A stretch of 64,000 bases of DNA from Boesenbergia rotunda (GCA_024364735.1 JAGFNQ010000864.1:78608-142607), one strand, 5' to 3'; positions 1 through 10,822 are shown, counted from the stretch's first letter. Numbers and translations are program-made. Notes: a model not told the origin generated them from the sequence alone.

Positions 1-36
1 TAACTAATAGTAAAAACTAAGTGCGGTAATTCTTGA

Positions 37-738
37 TGCCAGATCTCCAATGAAGGTGCTAGACATTCAGATGAATTAAGGTGGCTTGCACTTGGACCAC
101 TTGATCAGGCCAAACGTTATAGTGCCTACAATGTGAATGGATTTAAATTTAGAACTATTGCTCGAGAGCACGGGTTGAAAAGTCAAAATAGTGGAGTATT
201 TGGTATGTACGATACTCGGAGCTACGCAAGTACTCGTGATAATAATGTCGCAGTCGGAGGTGTTCCGTATTATGGAAAATTAGTGGACATAATTGAATTG
301 AACTATAATGGTCAATTCACTGTTACATTGTTCAAATGTCAGTGGGCTAACACCACTTCTGAGAGAGGTATCAAAAGAGATGACTCGGGTATTACTAGTA
401 TTAATTTTTCTCGTTTGATACATGTTGGAGATCGAGAAAATGATGAGCCATATATACTTGTGTCCGATGCTCAACTTGTGTTTTATGTGGATGATGAGAT
501 TGAAAAAGGATGGAGTATTGTAAAACATCTACAACCAAGAGACTTGTATGACATGGGAGAAGACAAAGAAGAAGAGCAAATTTATGATCTTGTTCCTTCT
601 CCGCAATCAAACTTGGATAGGTGGTTTCATAATGGCAATGAAGAATTACAATTGGCTAGGGATGATTATATAGAAGATCGACCTGCAAATGATGTCGTTG
701 GTGACAATAATGATGGAGTCGAAGATTTTAATTTATAA
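37..738 (+). CDS. TNPD/TNP2-type CACTA transposase, C-terminal DUF4216 region (partial)
   Basis: The reading frame is open from about 37 to a stop at 736-738. It begins with the conserved DELRWLALGP and NGFKFRT..RE...QNSGV motifs, followed by the PYYGKLVDIIELNY and FKCQW segments that define DUF4216, the C-terminal module of plant CACTA transposases. The last 60 residues are acidic and end in DNNDGVEDFNL. An in-frame TGA lies at 34-36, immediately before a tgccag that could be a splice acceptor, so either a last exon starts here or the upstream protein is broken; the window does not decide. The catalytic Transposase_21 domain would lie upstream, outside the window. The protein is expected to act in the nucleus as the cleavage partner of the TNPA-like DNA-binding protein encoded next on the same strand. 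Confidence 0.82.
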   Translation, partial: CQISNEGARHSDELRWLALGPLDQAKRYSAYNVNGFKFRTIAREHGLKSQNSGVFGMYDTRSYASTRDNNVAVGGVPYYGKLVDIIELNYNGQFTVTLFKCQWANTTSERGIKRDDSGITSINFSRLIHVGDRENDEPYILVSDAQLVFYVDDEIEKGWSIVKHLQPRDLYDMGEDKEEEQIYDLVPSPQSNLDRWFHNGNEELQLARDDYIEDRPANDVVGDNNDGVEDFNL

Positions 739-782
739 TATCTCGCAATTCAAGGACAACCTTGTATTTTTGCTGCCCTTGT

Positions 783-928
783 ATTTTCATTAATGCCAAC
801 ATATACTTGAGCTGCCCATGTTTTTACTTGCATTGTTGCACCCTTTTGTCAAGTGAATAAAGCTAAGAAGATGAATGAAGCATAAAAGAATTTTCATTAA
901 TGCCAACATATACTTGAGCTGCCCATGT
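783..928 (+). repeat. 39-bp direct repeat between the two CACTA-A genes
   Basis: A 39-bp sequence starting attttcattaatgccaaca occurs at 783-821 and again, identical by eye, at 890-928. It lies between the transposase stop and the TNPA-like start. The rest of 739-1240 is AT-rich and non-coding. Role unknown; it could be a local duplication in the 3' UTR of the first gene. Confidence 0.7.
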
Positions 929-1240
929 CTTTTCTCATACGCTGGAGGTACTAATCAATTTGGATTGCTTGTACATTCTGTGCCAGATACATTAGTTGCA
1001 GTTTCTACTAGGGATAGTTTTCAGACAAAGTGAATTCTTATAGCTGACTTTTGGAAGTATTATTGACTTGTATTTACTTCTATCATATTATATTTCCAGG
1101 TATGAATAAAGTCTTAATTCTAATGTACTTTGCTAACATTAGTTGCAGTTTAATTAATGTATGTCACTCAATTTTTTGCTAACATGTATGTTGTTGTTGT
1201 CATTTCCTAAAATTTCATTTTTTTTTCCAAAATTGTAGGC

Positions 1241-3300
1241 ATGCCTAGGAATAAACGCTTTAAGGTTCAACCTTCAGTGACAGAAAAATCAACTACAACT
1301 TTGCCACAACCTAATACTAGGGCTTGCCCTGTTCCACCAGCTCCTAGTAATGCTCATTTACTCCCAAATTCTAATACGGTTGTTCATTCAAGGCCACAGA
1401 TTAATAGCAGAGCTCAATTGAGTGCACCAACTCAGATTGGTGCTAATTCAGTGCCATCTACTCATAGGGCATCTAGTTCTACTCCATCCCACCCTTTACT
1501 TGCTCAAGAGGTAAATCCAGAGGATGATCAAGAGGATGAAGATGTTGATTCATTTGATGAAAATGGTGACACTGCTTCATGTGGTAGCAAGAAGAAAAGT
1601 TATTGGGTTGTTAATGTTATTGGTAAAAAATTTCTTTCTTTATTTTTTTTCCCAATATTTTACTATGATCATTATGTTTGATAGGTTAAAATTCATGCTT
1701 GAATGTGTAAGATGTTGTTAATGTTGATTCATGCTTGTTTTAGATGAGTTGAATCACACAAGTAAAGAAGCACGATACATGGTGCAAGATGTTTGGTCAA
1801 TACCTGATGGTAGCAAAATTATAGTTACTTGCAATGAGCTTGGGCAAGCCATAGGCGATGCAGGTGGCATTTTGGGTGGCTTTTTAGGAGTGTTGGGATG
1901 TGATTTCAATAAATTTCCCATTTGCTATATCTCGTGGCGTAAGGTTCCTCAATCATATAAGGACGCGGTGTATAATAGCATCATTCAGGTAATTAAATTT
2001 AATCTTCCATATCTTTTGTAATATCTGTGACTAATACTAATATCTTTGAATTGTATGCAGAATAAATTTCATATAGTCGATAATCGATTGAAGAATGATA
2101 TCATGAAACGCATTGGGAAAGCGTGGAAAGACACCAGGTCTAGCTTGTTTCATGAATTCTATGATAGCACTGTGAGCAAAGAGGAAAATGTTGCAAACCG
2201 ACCTCCTGGAATTGATGAAAACCATTGGAGATGGTTCATTGATTATCGGTTGAGTGAGAAAACCCAGGTGATATATCCATTTCAATTGGGTTTCAATTAC
2301 GGTTAATTTCATTTATTGAACTTCTGTTAATGGGTAGATGTTAGATGTTTTTTTGTCTATTCATAATTCACATGCATTTACTGCTAACTTATAATAGGAC
2401 TTATGCAAGAGAAATACTGAAAATCGAAAGAAGCAATTATATACCCACACAGGTGGTTCAAAAACAATAGCATGGCGAAAATATGATGAGGTAGTAGAAC
2501 CATTATTTCACATATTCGTTCAGTTTTTTTTGTTTAATTATTTGACTATATGTCACTAATGTGATATAGGAACGACAACGTGGAACCAGCATTAGCAGAG
2601 GGGAGTTATGGGTAATGTTGCACAAGAAAAAAGATGGTTCTTATATTCACGACAATGCCCAAGTGATTGGTGTAAGTTTGGTATTAATTTTTTCAAAAAT
2701 TGTGTATTTCATTTGTAATGCTCAGTTGATAATTTCTTCTGTTCGCAGGAAAAAATTATCACAATTGAGCGTGAAGATGATTCCTCAAAGGGATTTTCAA
2801 AAAGTGATTCACTTTCTCAAGCTATAGGGAAGGAACATTGTGGTCGGGTTAGAGGTGTGGGTTCTGGGCCATGTCCTACTCAAGTATTTGGTCAAACTTC
2901 ATATTCAAATACGCCTGTTGATCATGGATTGCAAATATATATGACTGAAATGAAATCTGAATTAGAAGCTTCTAAAGCTAAGGTGCAGAATCTGGAATCA
3001 GTGATTGAAATAGAAAGATCAAAAAGACAAGCAATTGAGGGAGCTGTTAAATATATGCTGCAAATGCAAGGAAGCAATTTGCCACCTGAATTGGCCACTT
3101 TGATTAATGTGATGGTATGTATGTAGTACTTTTAAAATTAATAAAATTGCTTTCAAATTATTACTATTTTAATTTGCTATTCATAATTTTAGGCCCCGGA
3201 TGAAGGTAGTGCACCAATCTCACAAGGTGCAAGACCATCTTCCTCAGCTAGTCATGATGCTCACCGACTTGATGCTCCTTCCAACCAAAATCCAAATTAG
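1241..3300 (+). CDS. TNPA-like CACTA protein, Transposase_24 (Ptta/En/Spm) family, seven exons, intact
   Basis: Exons inferred at 1241-1622, 1744-1988, 2061-2267, 2398-2490, 2570-2671, 2749-3114 and 3193-3300. All six introns have GT-AG ends and the phases join without a break, giving 500 codons plus TAG. The N-terminal 120 residues are Ser/Pro-rich and end acidic. The centre matches the plant Transposase_24 family: NKFHIVD, GKAWKDTRS, F..FYD, HW.WF.DYRLSEKTQ, NRKKQ..HTGGSK and the LHKKKDG region. A coiled coil follows (about residues 390-440, YMTEMKSELEASKAKVQNLE), with a Ser-rich tail. Proteins of this type bind CACTA subterminal repeats, and the coiled coil suggests dimer formation. The ATG at 1241 follows a tgtag, so an upstream non-coding exon is possible. 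No stop or frameshift interrupts the model, unlike almost every other TE gene in the window. Confidence 0.85.
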
Positions 3301-5611
3301 TTGAATACATCATATCTTAGGTATGTTTTACTATTTTCGTGTAAGCATTTGAAATTATGCTTCAGATTATATTTTGTCTTACAATTTTCCTTCTCATATT
3401 TTCAGCTTTTTGTCTGATAATATCCACTTCTAGTCTTTCTTTTTTCTGCTCAGCATCTATGAACTCGTATGCATGTTGTTTTTCTCACAAACAACATGCT
3501 TGCTGTCAGATCTTATGCTAGATTTAATATTAAATTCCTCCACTTACATGAGCATTGTGGAATCCTGAAATGTACACACACTTTCTGGTTCCAGGACTAT
3601 CATCTGCCAGCTGTTTTAAGGTAAGATAGTTGCAAATCTGTCTTACTTTAGATCCTTACCTTTGGTATCTTGATTACTTTCATGCGTCCATCACCATGCC
3701 ATACTTTGCTTAGTCTTGTTTGCTTTTCTGTGATGTCAACTTAATGAATATCTGCATTTCAATGATAAAATATGTTTTTGTCATTTGAGGGATTCAAATG
3801 ATGTACACTAAAAATAAAATGTCATCTAGAATTTAAATCATTGATGTACTAATTTGGCCTACTTCTAGAATTTGATATGCTTATTTATTGATAGTTGATT
3901 TTTCTTTTGGTCAATCATTGAGTTTTAAACATTGTGATCTGAAGCCTCTTCAATGTTATTAATGAAACACTTAAAACTCGTTAACATAGTTGATATTGTA
4001 AGTTTAATCTTAAATTTTAAGTGTCTCTTAATACTACTACACTACGATCTTTAGTAGGTTTGTGATTTGAAAATTATCATGGAAGTATCATGTAGATGTT
4101 GAGATCATAATCATGATCTTCCAGATTCATCATGAGGTTGTCAGCAACATCTTCCAGAATCATTCTTGTACAGTATTCATCATGAGGTTCAATCCATCTC
4201 ATTTACACACTAATTTCAGGTTGTACATAAATCTCTTTCAACCAGGTAGACCTACTTTCTGTACTTGCTTTCAAAATTCTTGAAATCAAGTTATAGTTAT
4301 TGACTTTTAATGATTCGTGTTAGCTCCTCCAACCCATTAAAAAATGCAAGTGCGGAAATTGTTGTAGCATCATAACTTCTCAATTGAAAAGCTTAGGTAT
4401 CTTGCAGCACAAACCCAATTTTGGTACTGACCAGTGTGATAGAGTGATCCATTGAAAGACTGCTGTGCTAGCTAGTTCTATGATCCAGTCTTGAAACATC
4501 TAAATAATCTTGCCAACTTGATTTTTCTGGCCCTAAAGATTTTCAAAACAACTGCATGCCTCATTTTGGCAACTACTTATGGAACGCCTTGTTATATCTT
4601 TAAATGCAACACCTTTGGCCTACATTTTTTTGTTGGACTTCCAAAGTTCTCTGTACACCGATGGCACTCATGGTCCAGTGAGCTTTGTTAATAAGGTTTT
4701 GCCCAAATCTGAGCAATTAAATGTTTGCAAAACATACCAGTCTAATTATTCAAATTAAATAGAGGATGATAACCTCCTGAAATTGATGTACCCAAGTACT
4801 TTTCTAGGGAGATTCATTTTTTCTTTCAAGCTTATATTTCCTCTAATATCCTTAATGTTCTTGTTGAAGGAGAAGTGTTGATATTTCTGTCAATCATGGT
4901 AAATTATTTCAGACAGTTGTACTGCATCTCCTTTTTTGTAAATGTCTTATTATTCAAACAATTTTGTTGATTGTAATTGATGAGTTGTTGAATGCTTGAT
5001 TATTTTATATCTTGGATTAGGCTAATCTGAGAGTCAGATTTAAACAAGATAGAATGAAGCTCCCTTCACTTGAGCAAGTAGGAGAATCAAATGAAGAGTA
5101 TGAAGATTCAGCCGGTGGGGTGGATGGATCATCCTTCACATCTGAAAGTTTAAATGCTGAAAAGAATGAACTTCAAGGCATGCATGAAATAGATAGCTTC
5201 AGTATTAACTCTGCTGATTTGCCCCTCAGCCAGAGGCCTTTGCCTGGAATTAGATGCCGATGAGTTATCAGCAAGATCTTCCAGATTCATCCTCTCTTTT
5301 AGTTTTACGTACTATCCTGTAGATGTTGCTTATCCTTGTACTTTGCCTCTTCGTTGATGTGTCCGTTAGTTGATTCCGAATTTGTTACTAGAGATTTCAG
5401 TTTACCTTTGATACTCTTCAAACAGTATTCGTGAAAGTGAAATTAAATGTGTGAACTGCTTGATGGTTAACCAATACTTGCTTTCTGTATTGCGAGCATG
5501 TTGTTTGTGAGAAAAATTAATTATTCAATTGTTTCTTAGTTATTATCAAATGTTTTAGGTTCCTTTGAATGTGTGTGAGTGGTTCAAGGACTATCAACCT
5601 ATGGGTTTGAA
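3301..5611 (+). other. CACTA-A non-coding interior
   Basis: AT-rich DNA without a convincing long reading frame apart from one exon-like block at 5021-5263. It contains a hairpin near 3471-3500 (stem gcatgttgttt, loop ttctcac), an imperfect local duplication around 4115-4195 built on cttccagattcatcatgaggtt, and one arm of a 22-bp inverted repeat pair (3479-3500 and 5495-5516). Confidence 0.6.
5021..5263 (+). pseudogene. Exon-like coding block inside CACTA-A, possibly a captured host exon
   Basis: A reading frame of 80 codons starts directly after a consensus acceptor (cttggattag) at 5020 and runs to TGA at 5263. The peptide begins ANLRVRFKQDRMKLPSLEQ, then becomes acidic and Ser-rich (EEYEDSAGG, SSFTSESL), with ordinary plant-like codon use. 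It is not a CACTA transposase or TNPA segment, and the surrounding DNA has no matching exons. I do not recognise the parent protein. It may be a transduplicated host exon, a rare extra exon of the transposon, or chance. Confidence 0.4.
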
Positions 5612-6080
5612 CAGTTTTCCCGGCGGTTTGCAAACCGCCGGCTATCTCGCCTGGAAACAGGTTTACCGGCGGTTTTGAAACCGCCGGGAAGTCCATTCTC
5701 CAGGCGAGATATACAGTTTGCCGGCGGTTTGCAAACCGCCGGGAATCGTAGTTGCCGGCCGTTTGTGAACCGCCGGGAATTGACTTAGCACGGCGGTTTC
5801 TAAACCGCCGGGAAATGGTTTATTCCCGGCGGTTAAAAATTGAGGAACCGCCGCTATTTGTGGCGATTTTAAACCGCCGCCATCTGACTGCCGCTAACTA
5901 AACCGCCACAAGAACCGCCGGGAAGTCCATTCTAGTGGCGGTTGTACCAGCGGTTTGCTAAAACCGCCGCTAAACGGTTTAAGGACACCGTTATCCGCGG
6001 CGGTTTAGGTAACCGCCGGAAAACAAATTGCCGGCGGTTATAAACCGCCGGGAAACACTATTTAAACCGCCGGTAAATCC
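5612..6080. repeat. CACTA-A 3' subterminal palindromic array
   Basis: About 470 bp built from variants of CGGCGGTTTNNAAACCGCCG, each nearly self-complementary (clear example at 5621-5640). Single half-sites (aaaccgccggg, ccggcggtt) occur in both orientations, with at least 15 half-sites by eye. The block ends a few bases before the CACTA terminus. In En/Spm-type elements such subterminal repeats are the binding sites of the TNPA protein, so this is the inferred target of the gene at 1241-3300. It is rich in CG and CCG/CGG sites, which are potential targets of plant CG and CHG methylation. Confidence 0.85.
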
Positions 6081-6081
6081 C

Positions 6082-6096
6082 TTTTTTCTGGTAGTG
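6082..6096 (-). repeat. CACTA-A terminal inverted repeat, right end
   Basis: Read on the minus strand this is CACTACCAGAAAAAA, the defining CACTA terminus. Its mate is outside the window. Confidence 0.85.
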
Positions 6097-6715
6097 TTGA
6101 AGGAGAGGACTTCTTGTGAACTTTTTCCAAGGAAAACCCCTCCTATGGGGTTCGGCTAGAAGGAGGAAGAAGGAGAAGAGAAAGGGCTTGGTGGATGAAG
6201 AGAAGAGGAATAACTCTTAGGTGTTAAGTTATCTCTCATTTATACACAATAAAGAGGGGCAAGTGAAGAGCCATGGTGCCTCCTCTCATGGTGACTCTTC
6301 ACTTCCTTTAGCCTTAACAAAAATCCACTTCATTCCCTCATAGCACTCCCTTGCTAGGTGAATTGGTTAGTGCATGCATGGTGGTACAAGAGGTCTAAGG
6401 TTCAATCCTTGGTGCATACACCTTTTTTTTTTTATTTTATTTCGAAAATTCTCCTAAAACTCACCCATAATCATGCTAATATTCCTAGTTAAAATTCATT
6501 TATTTTTATATTAAATTCTACCTAAAATCCACCAATAATTATAGTACTAGAAAGCTCATATAAGGCCCATTAGTACTTAGTTTCTCAATTTAAATGAGAA
6601 AATCATGGATTTCTAGGCTAAGGTTCGTACTAATATTTCTAGGTCCCTCAGACAATTATCTAGACATGCTCAATATTTTAAAGAAAATATTAAGAAAATT
6701 TTCCGGGTCGTTACA
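6097..6715 (-). mobile_element. Gypsy-like LTR fragment
   Basis: On the minus strand the block starts TGTAACGACCCGGAAAATTT at 6715, a start typical of plant Ty3/gypsy LTRs. It then runs as AT-rich U3 to a TATAAAT box (plus coordinates 6238-6244), followed by a purine/pyrimidine-rich leader that CACTA-A interrupts at 6096. At 6716 the sequence changes abruptly to copia pol. The block holds a SINE-like sequence at about 6340-6433. No internal domain of this element is visible, so the family call rests on the terminus alone. Confidence 0.55.
6340..6433 (+). mobile_element. SINE-like or tRNA-related sequence with A and B boxes and a T tail
   Basis: A pol III A-box-like taggtgaattgg lies at 6355-6366 and a B-box-like ggttcaatcct at 6399-6409 (10 of 11 positions of the consensus), 44 bp apart. 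A run of ten T follows at about 6423-6432. Spacing and tail fit a short plant SINE; it is not a foldable intact tRNA. It could also be chance promoter-like sequence in the LTR. Confidence 0.45.
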
Positions 6716-7822
6716 CCCTGACTACGATCTAAAATCATCCCTGTCTGTTTGGAAGCTTGTGTCACTGTAACCCTTTACAGCTAGCTCCTCAGTGCCTCCA
6801 AATAGCAAGAAATATTCTTTCGTCCTTCGTAAGTACTTAAGAATATTCTTGATAGCTGTCTAGTGACTTTCACCTGGATCTGACTGGTACCTGCTCATCA
6901 TGCTCAAAGCATACGAGACATCTGGTCGAGTATAAAGCATGACGTATATGATAGACCCTATAGCGGATGCATAAGGGATCTGATCCATATAGTCTCTCTC
7001 CTCCTTAGAAGAGGGACGTTGAGTCTTCGAAAGACTCACACCATGTGACATCGGCAGATATCCCTTCTTGGAATTCTACATGGCAAAACGATTAAGCACC
7101 TTGTCAATATATGTACTCTGACTTAAGCCAAGCAATCTCTTAGATCTATCTCTATAGATCTTGATGCCTAGGATATAGGTTACTTCACCTAAGTCTTTCA
7201 TTGAAAAATAATTCCCTAGCCACGTCTTCACAGACAGTAGTGAAGGGATATCATTCCCAATGAGGAGTATGTCAACTACATACAAGATCAGGAAGACAAC
7301 TGTGCTCCCACTAACCCTCTTGTTGACACAGCGTTCATCTTCATTCTTGATGAAACCAAATGCTTTGATTGCATCATCGAATCGAAGATTCCAGCTTCGA
7401 GAAGCTTGTTATAGCCCATAAATGGACCTTTGCAATTTACATACCTTTCCAGCATGCTCTGGATCTATAAACCCCTCAGATTGTGTTATGTACACATCCT
7501 CGAGTAAATTCCCATTTAGGAATGCGGTTTTGACATCCATCTGCCAGATCTCGTAGTCATGGTAAGCTGCAATAGCAAGTATGATCTGAATAGACTTAAG
7601 CATCGTCACTGATGAAAAGGTTTCATAATAGTTGATACCATGAATTTGTTTGAAACCTTTAGCTACCAATCGCCCTTTATAGGTATGCATGCGTCCATCC
7701 ATGTCAGTCTTTCTTCTAAAGACCCACTTACACCCAATGGGTTTAATCCCCTCAGGTGGATCAACCAAAGTCCATACTTGGTTAGTGTACATGGATTCCA
7801 TTTCGGATCTCATGACCTCTAG
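6716..7822 (-). pseudogene. Cop-A reverse transcriptase and RNase H pseudogene
   Basis: The frame at 7813-7409 has the copia RT core (GCKWVFRRK, VAKGFKQ..GINYYETFS, MDVKTAFLNGNL, KLQRSIYGL) and ends at a stop where QAS should follow. The next piece (7285-7076) contains YVVDILLIG, so the catalytic YVDD box has lost one Asp, then GEVTYILGIKIYRDRSKRLLGLSQ. The third piece (7051-6860) holds YASAIGSIIYVMLYTRPDVSYAL. The RNase H start (AIKNILKYL, VKGYSDTSFQTD) runs on to 6716 through a TGG-to-TAG stop at about 6863, where the gypsy-like LTR cuts it. Confidence 0.85.
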
Positions 7823-9490
7823 TCATTTCTCAGAATCTGGGCTTATCACAGCTTCTTGATAGGATGTAGGCTCATTCAACTCAATAAGCGTAACGTCATT
7901 ATGGTCAGACAAGAGAAATGAGTATCTCTCAGGCTGATGCTGTATCCTATCAGATCTACGAAGAGGTTGGTCTACTTGAACAACTTGTTGTTCCACAACT
8001 TCTTGTGCAACAATCTCATGATCCACAACATCTTGTGGTGCCTGTTCAATGTCCATTAAGGCCTCAGTACTATCTGCATCTTGAACTTCTTCAAGATGGA
8101 TTTTACTCCCACTAGTTCTTCTAGAAATAAACTCATTTTCTAGAAGAACACCATTTCTAGCGACAAACACTTTGCCTTGTGTGGGATTGTAAAAGTAATA
8201 TCCCTTCGTTTTCTTGGGATATCCTACAAAATAGCACTTATCAGATTTGGGTCCTAGTTTATCTGAGACTTGACGTCGAACATAAGCCTCACAACCCCAA
8301 ATCTTCATAAAAGACATCGTGGGACTCTTCCCAGTCCATATCGTATATGGTGTCTTTGTGACGACCTTTGATTGAACTCGGTTAAGTGTGAAAAGAGTCG
8401 TCTCTAGAGCGAATCCCCAGAAGGAAGTAGGAAGGTCTGTCTGACTCATCATCGATCGTACCATATCTAATAGAGTACGATTTCTCCGCTCGGACACACC
8501 ATTCCACTATGGTGTTCCAGGTGGAGTGAGTTGGGATATGATCCCACACTCTGCTAGATGGTCACGAAACTCTTGGCTAAGGTATTCACCGCCTCGATCT
8601 GATCGAAGCATCTTAATACTCTTGCCAAGTTGGTTTTGTACTTCACTCTTGAATTCTTTGAACTTTTCAAAGGATTCTGACTTGTGTTTCATGAGATACA
8701 CATAGCCATATCTACTGGCATCATCAGTGAAAGTGATGAAGTACTGATAGCCTCCTCTAGCTGCGATATTGAAGGGGACACATACATCAGTATGTATGAG
8801 TCCTAACAAGTTTGTCGCTCTTTTGCCGTGTCCACTAAATGTAGTCTTGGTCATCTTGCCTAGATGACAAGATTCACATGTCTCATATGATTCAAAATCA
8901 AATGAGTCCAGTAATCCATCCTTATGGAGTTGGGATATGCGACTCTCATTTATGTGTCCTAAGTGACAATGCCAAAGATATGTTTGGTTCAAATTATTTG
9001 GTTTGAACCGTTTGGTATTTATGTTATAGATTGGGTTTTCTAGGTCTAGAACATAGAGTCCATTCACAAGTGGTGTATTACAATAGAACATGTCATTTAA
9101 CATTATGGAACAATGTTTGTCCTTTATGATAAATGAAAAGCCTTTCTTGTCTAAACAAGATACTGAAATTATGTTCTTAGTCAATGCAGGTATATAAAAG
9201 CACTCCTCTAGTTCTAAGATAAGCCCAGTGGGCAAAGACAAGGAATAAGTTCCTACAGCTATGGCAGCAACTCTTGCTCCATTGCCTACTCGTAAGTCGA
9301 CTTCGCCCTTTGTCAATGATCTAGCTCATTGAAGGCCCTTCACATTAGTACAAATGTGAGACGCGTATCCGGTATCTAATACCCAAGAAGAAGAGATAGA
9401 TAGATTGACTTCTATAACAAAAATACTTGAGGCAGAAGTCTCACTTCTTTTCTTCTTTACTTCCTCCAGGTAATGTTTGCAGTTCCTCTT
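7823..9490 (-). pseudogene. Cop-A protease-integrase pseudogene
   Basis: After the knuckle, a protease-like stretch (SSWVLDTGYASHI, with active-site D-T-G) is followed by a TGA at the gag-pol linker. The frame at 9316-8507 then gives a typical copia integrase: the HHCC zinc site (HLGHI...CESCHLGKM), catalytic Asp in IHTDVC, TDDASRYGYVYLM, and RSDRGGEYLSQEF. It breaks at about 8507 and resumes as SERRNRTLLDMVRSMM. The C-terminal part holds the ILNRV-like and SDKCYFVGYPKKTKGY segments, a variable linker rich in VVEQQVVQ, and the RRSDRIQHQPERY motif that precedes RT. Integrase would insert the cDNA, but the stops make this copy inactive. Confidence 0.85.
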
Positions 9491-10254
9491 TCAATGTCCG
9501 GTCTCACCACAGTGGAAGCAGGTCCCTTCCTTAGGCACCTTATCTTTAGCCTTGGATGTAGTAGAGTTGGCCTTGCCTTTGGCTTGAGTCTTACCCTTGC
9601 CTTTAGGCTTCCATTTGCCTTTGCCCTTTTGTACCATCAGTATATTACTGGTTTTGGTTTTCTTGAGATTAGGTTCAGCAGTTCTTAACATGTTGAGCAT
9701 CTCAGGCAAAGGCTTGTAAATTTCATTCATGTTGTAGTTCATGACAAATTGATTATACCCCTCCGGCAACGATTGCAGGATAAGGTCCGTTGCCAATTCT
9801 TGGCCCAGTGGAAATCCAAGTCTTTCAAGGTTCTCGACATACCCAATCATCTTGAGTGCGTGAGTTCCTACAGGAGTTCCTTCTTGCATCTTGCATGCAA
9901 ATAGGGCTTTAGACACCTCACCCGCTCGTGCCAAGCTTGCCCTTGATATAGTTGCTTTAGATGCTCAACCATCTCATGTGCATTCATGTTCTCATGTTGC
10001 TTCTGAAGCTCAGAGTTCATGGTGGCAAGCATAAGGCATGATACATCAAGTGCATCATCCTGATGCTTCTTGTAAGCATCCTTTTCGGCACGGGTAGCGG
10101 TAGCGGCGGGTGCTTCTGGAAGAGATTGCTCTAGGACGTATAGTTTTCGTTCTTGATTGAGGACTATCCTCAAGTTTCTGTATTAGTCCAGGAAATTATC
10201 TTCGTTGAGCTTGTCCTTCTCAAGGACGGATCACAGAGATATAGTATTTGACAT
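9491..10254 (-). pseudogene. Cop-A gag pseudogene
   Basis: The frame starts at an ATG at 10254 (MSNTISL). The usual copia capsid start is recognisable (a D-N-F-L-D segment, then YRNLRIVLNQERKLYVLEQ) but is interrupted by two stops, TGA and TAA. A frameshift near 9930 separates this half from the second half, which holds HALKMIGY, the DLILQSLPEGYNQFVMNYNM capsid motif and a basic Lys/Gly stretch. The CCHC knuckle (CFHCGETGH) loses its Trp to TGA at 9491, just before the last Cys. Intact, this would be the nucleocapsid that packages element RNA. The TGG to TGA change fits C-to-T decay on the other strand. Confidence 0.85.
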
Positions 10255-10733
10255 GTTAGATGACTGATGTGTGCCCAATAACTAGTGTCACGAATGAGCC
10301 TCAAATTTAGATATTTATAAATTGAAAACCCTAGCTCACAAAATTAAATGTAGTATAGGGGCCTCAAGTCGTATTTTTCCAAGGACTAGTTGTGAATGTT
10401 TAGTTCAAGCTTGAAGGTGTCGTTTGTTTTGGTAAATGGGGGTATTCTTTGTAATAAGGAATGAAATAGCAGTAAGAACAGAGTAAACTTAACTAAAACA
10501 TGGTGCGAATTAGGGAATTGCGTGTGTTACACTTAACCTATTTAAAACTAAATCAAGGGGAATAAACTTATCCCTAATTGAAAACTAAGCAATTCAATTT
10601 GATTTTATGAACTAAAAACTCAAGAACAGATAAAACAGCAAGAAAGCTTAAAATATGGAACTAAATTGCAGAAAGTTGAAGTTGGAACAAAACTTGCGAC
10701 ATGAGAACAGGATTTAATGAAGCTATGACTTGC

Positions 10734-10822
10734 CTGATCGGTTGACAGACCGATCAGATGCAAGCCTGATTGGTTGACAGACTGATCAGATGATGTCCTG
10801 ATCGGTTAGATAGACCGATCAG
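10734..10822. repeat. Three tandem GATC-type hairpins
   Basis: Near-palindromes at 10734-10757, 10766-10789 and 10798-10822 share stem CTGATCGGT/ACCGATCAG around a short loop (tgacag or tagatag). The second has changed bases in the stem (attgg, actgatc). A related cluster lies at 57758-57893 in the Cop-F leader. Confidence 0.75.

Larger units (their letters stand above)
1..6096 (+). mobile_element. CACTA-A: CACTA (En/Spm) DNA transposon, 3' portion
   Basis: The 5' part lies outside the window. What is visible, left to right: the end of a TNPD/TNP2-type transposase (DUF4216), a complete TNPA-like gene, about 2.3 kb of non-coding DNA, a dense palindromic subterminal array, and a CACTA terminus read on the + strand as ttttttctggtagtg, ending at 6096. 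The order transposase, TNPA-like protein, subterminal repeats, terminal repeat is the standard autonomous CACTA layout. The element lies in a gypsy-like LTR fragment, so the first three bases after it (ttg, 6097-6099) are the expected 3-bp target duplication, but the other copy is not visible. Confidence 0.88.
6716..10254 (-). mobile_element. Cop-A: decayed Ty1/copia gag-pol remnant
   Basis: The minus strand carries copia proteins in the order gag, zinc knuckle, protease, integrase, RT, RNase H. Neither LTR, PBS nor polypurine tract adjoins it: the right end starts at the gag ATG near 10254 with unrelated DNA beyond, and the left end stops inside RNase H where the gypsy-like LTR begins. Several stops and at least one frameshift show it is dead. 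Confidence 0.85.
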
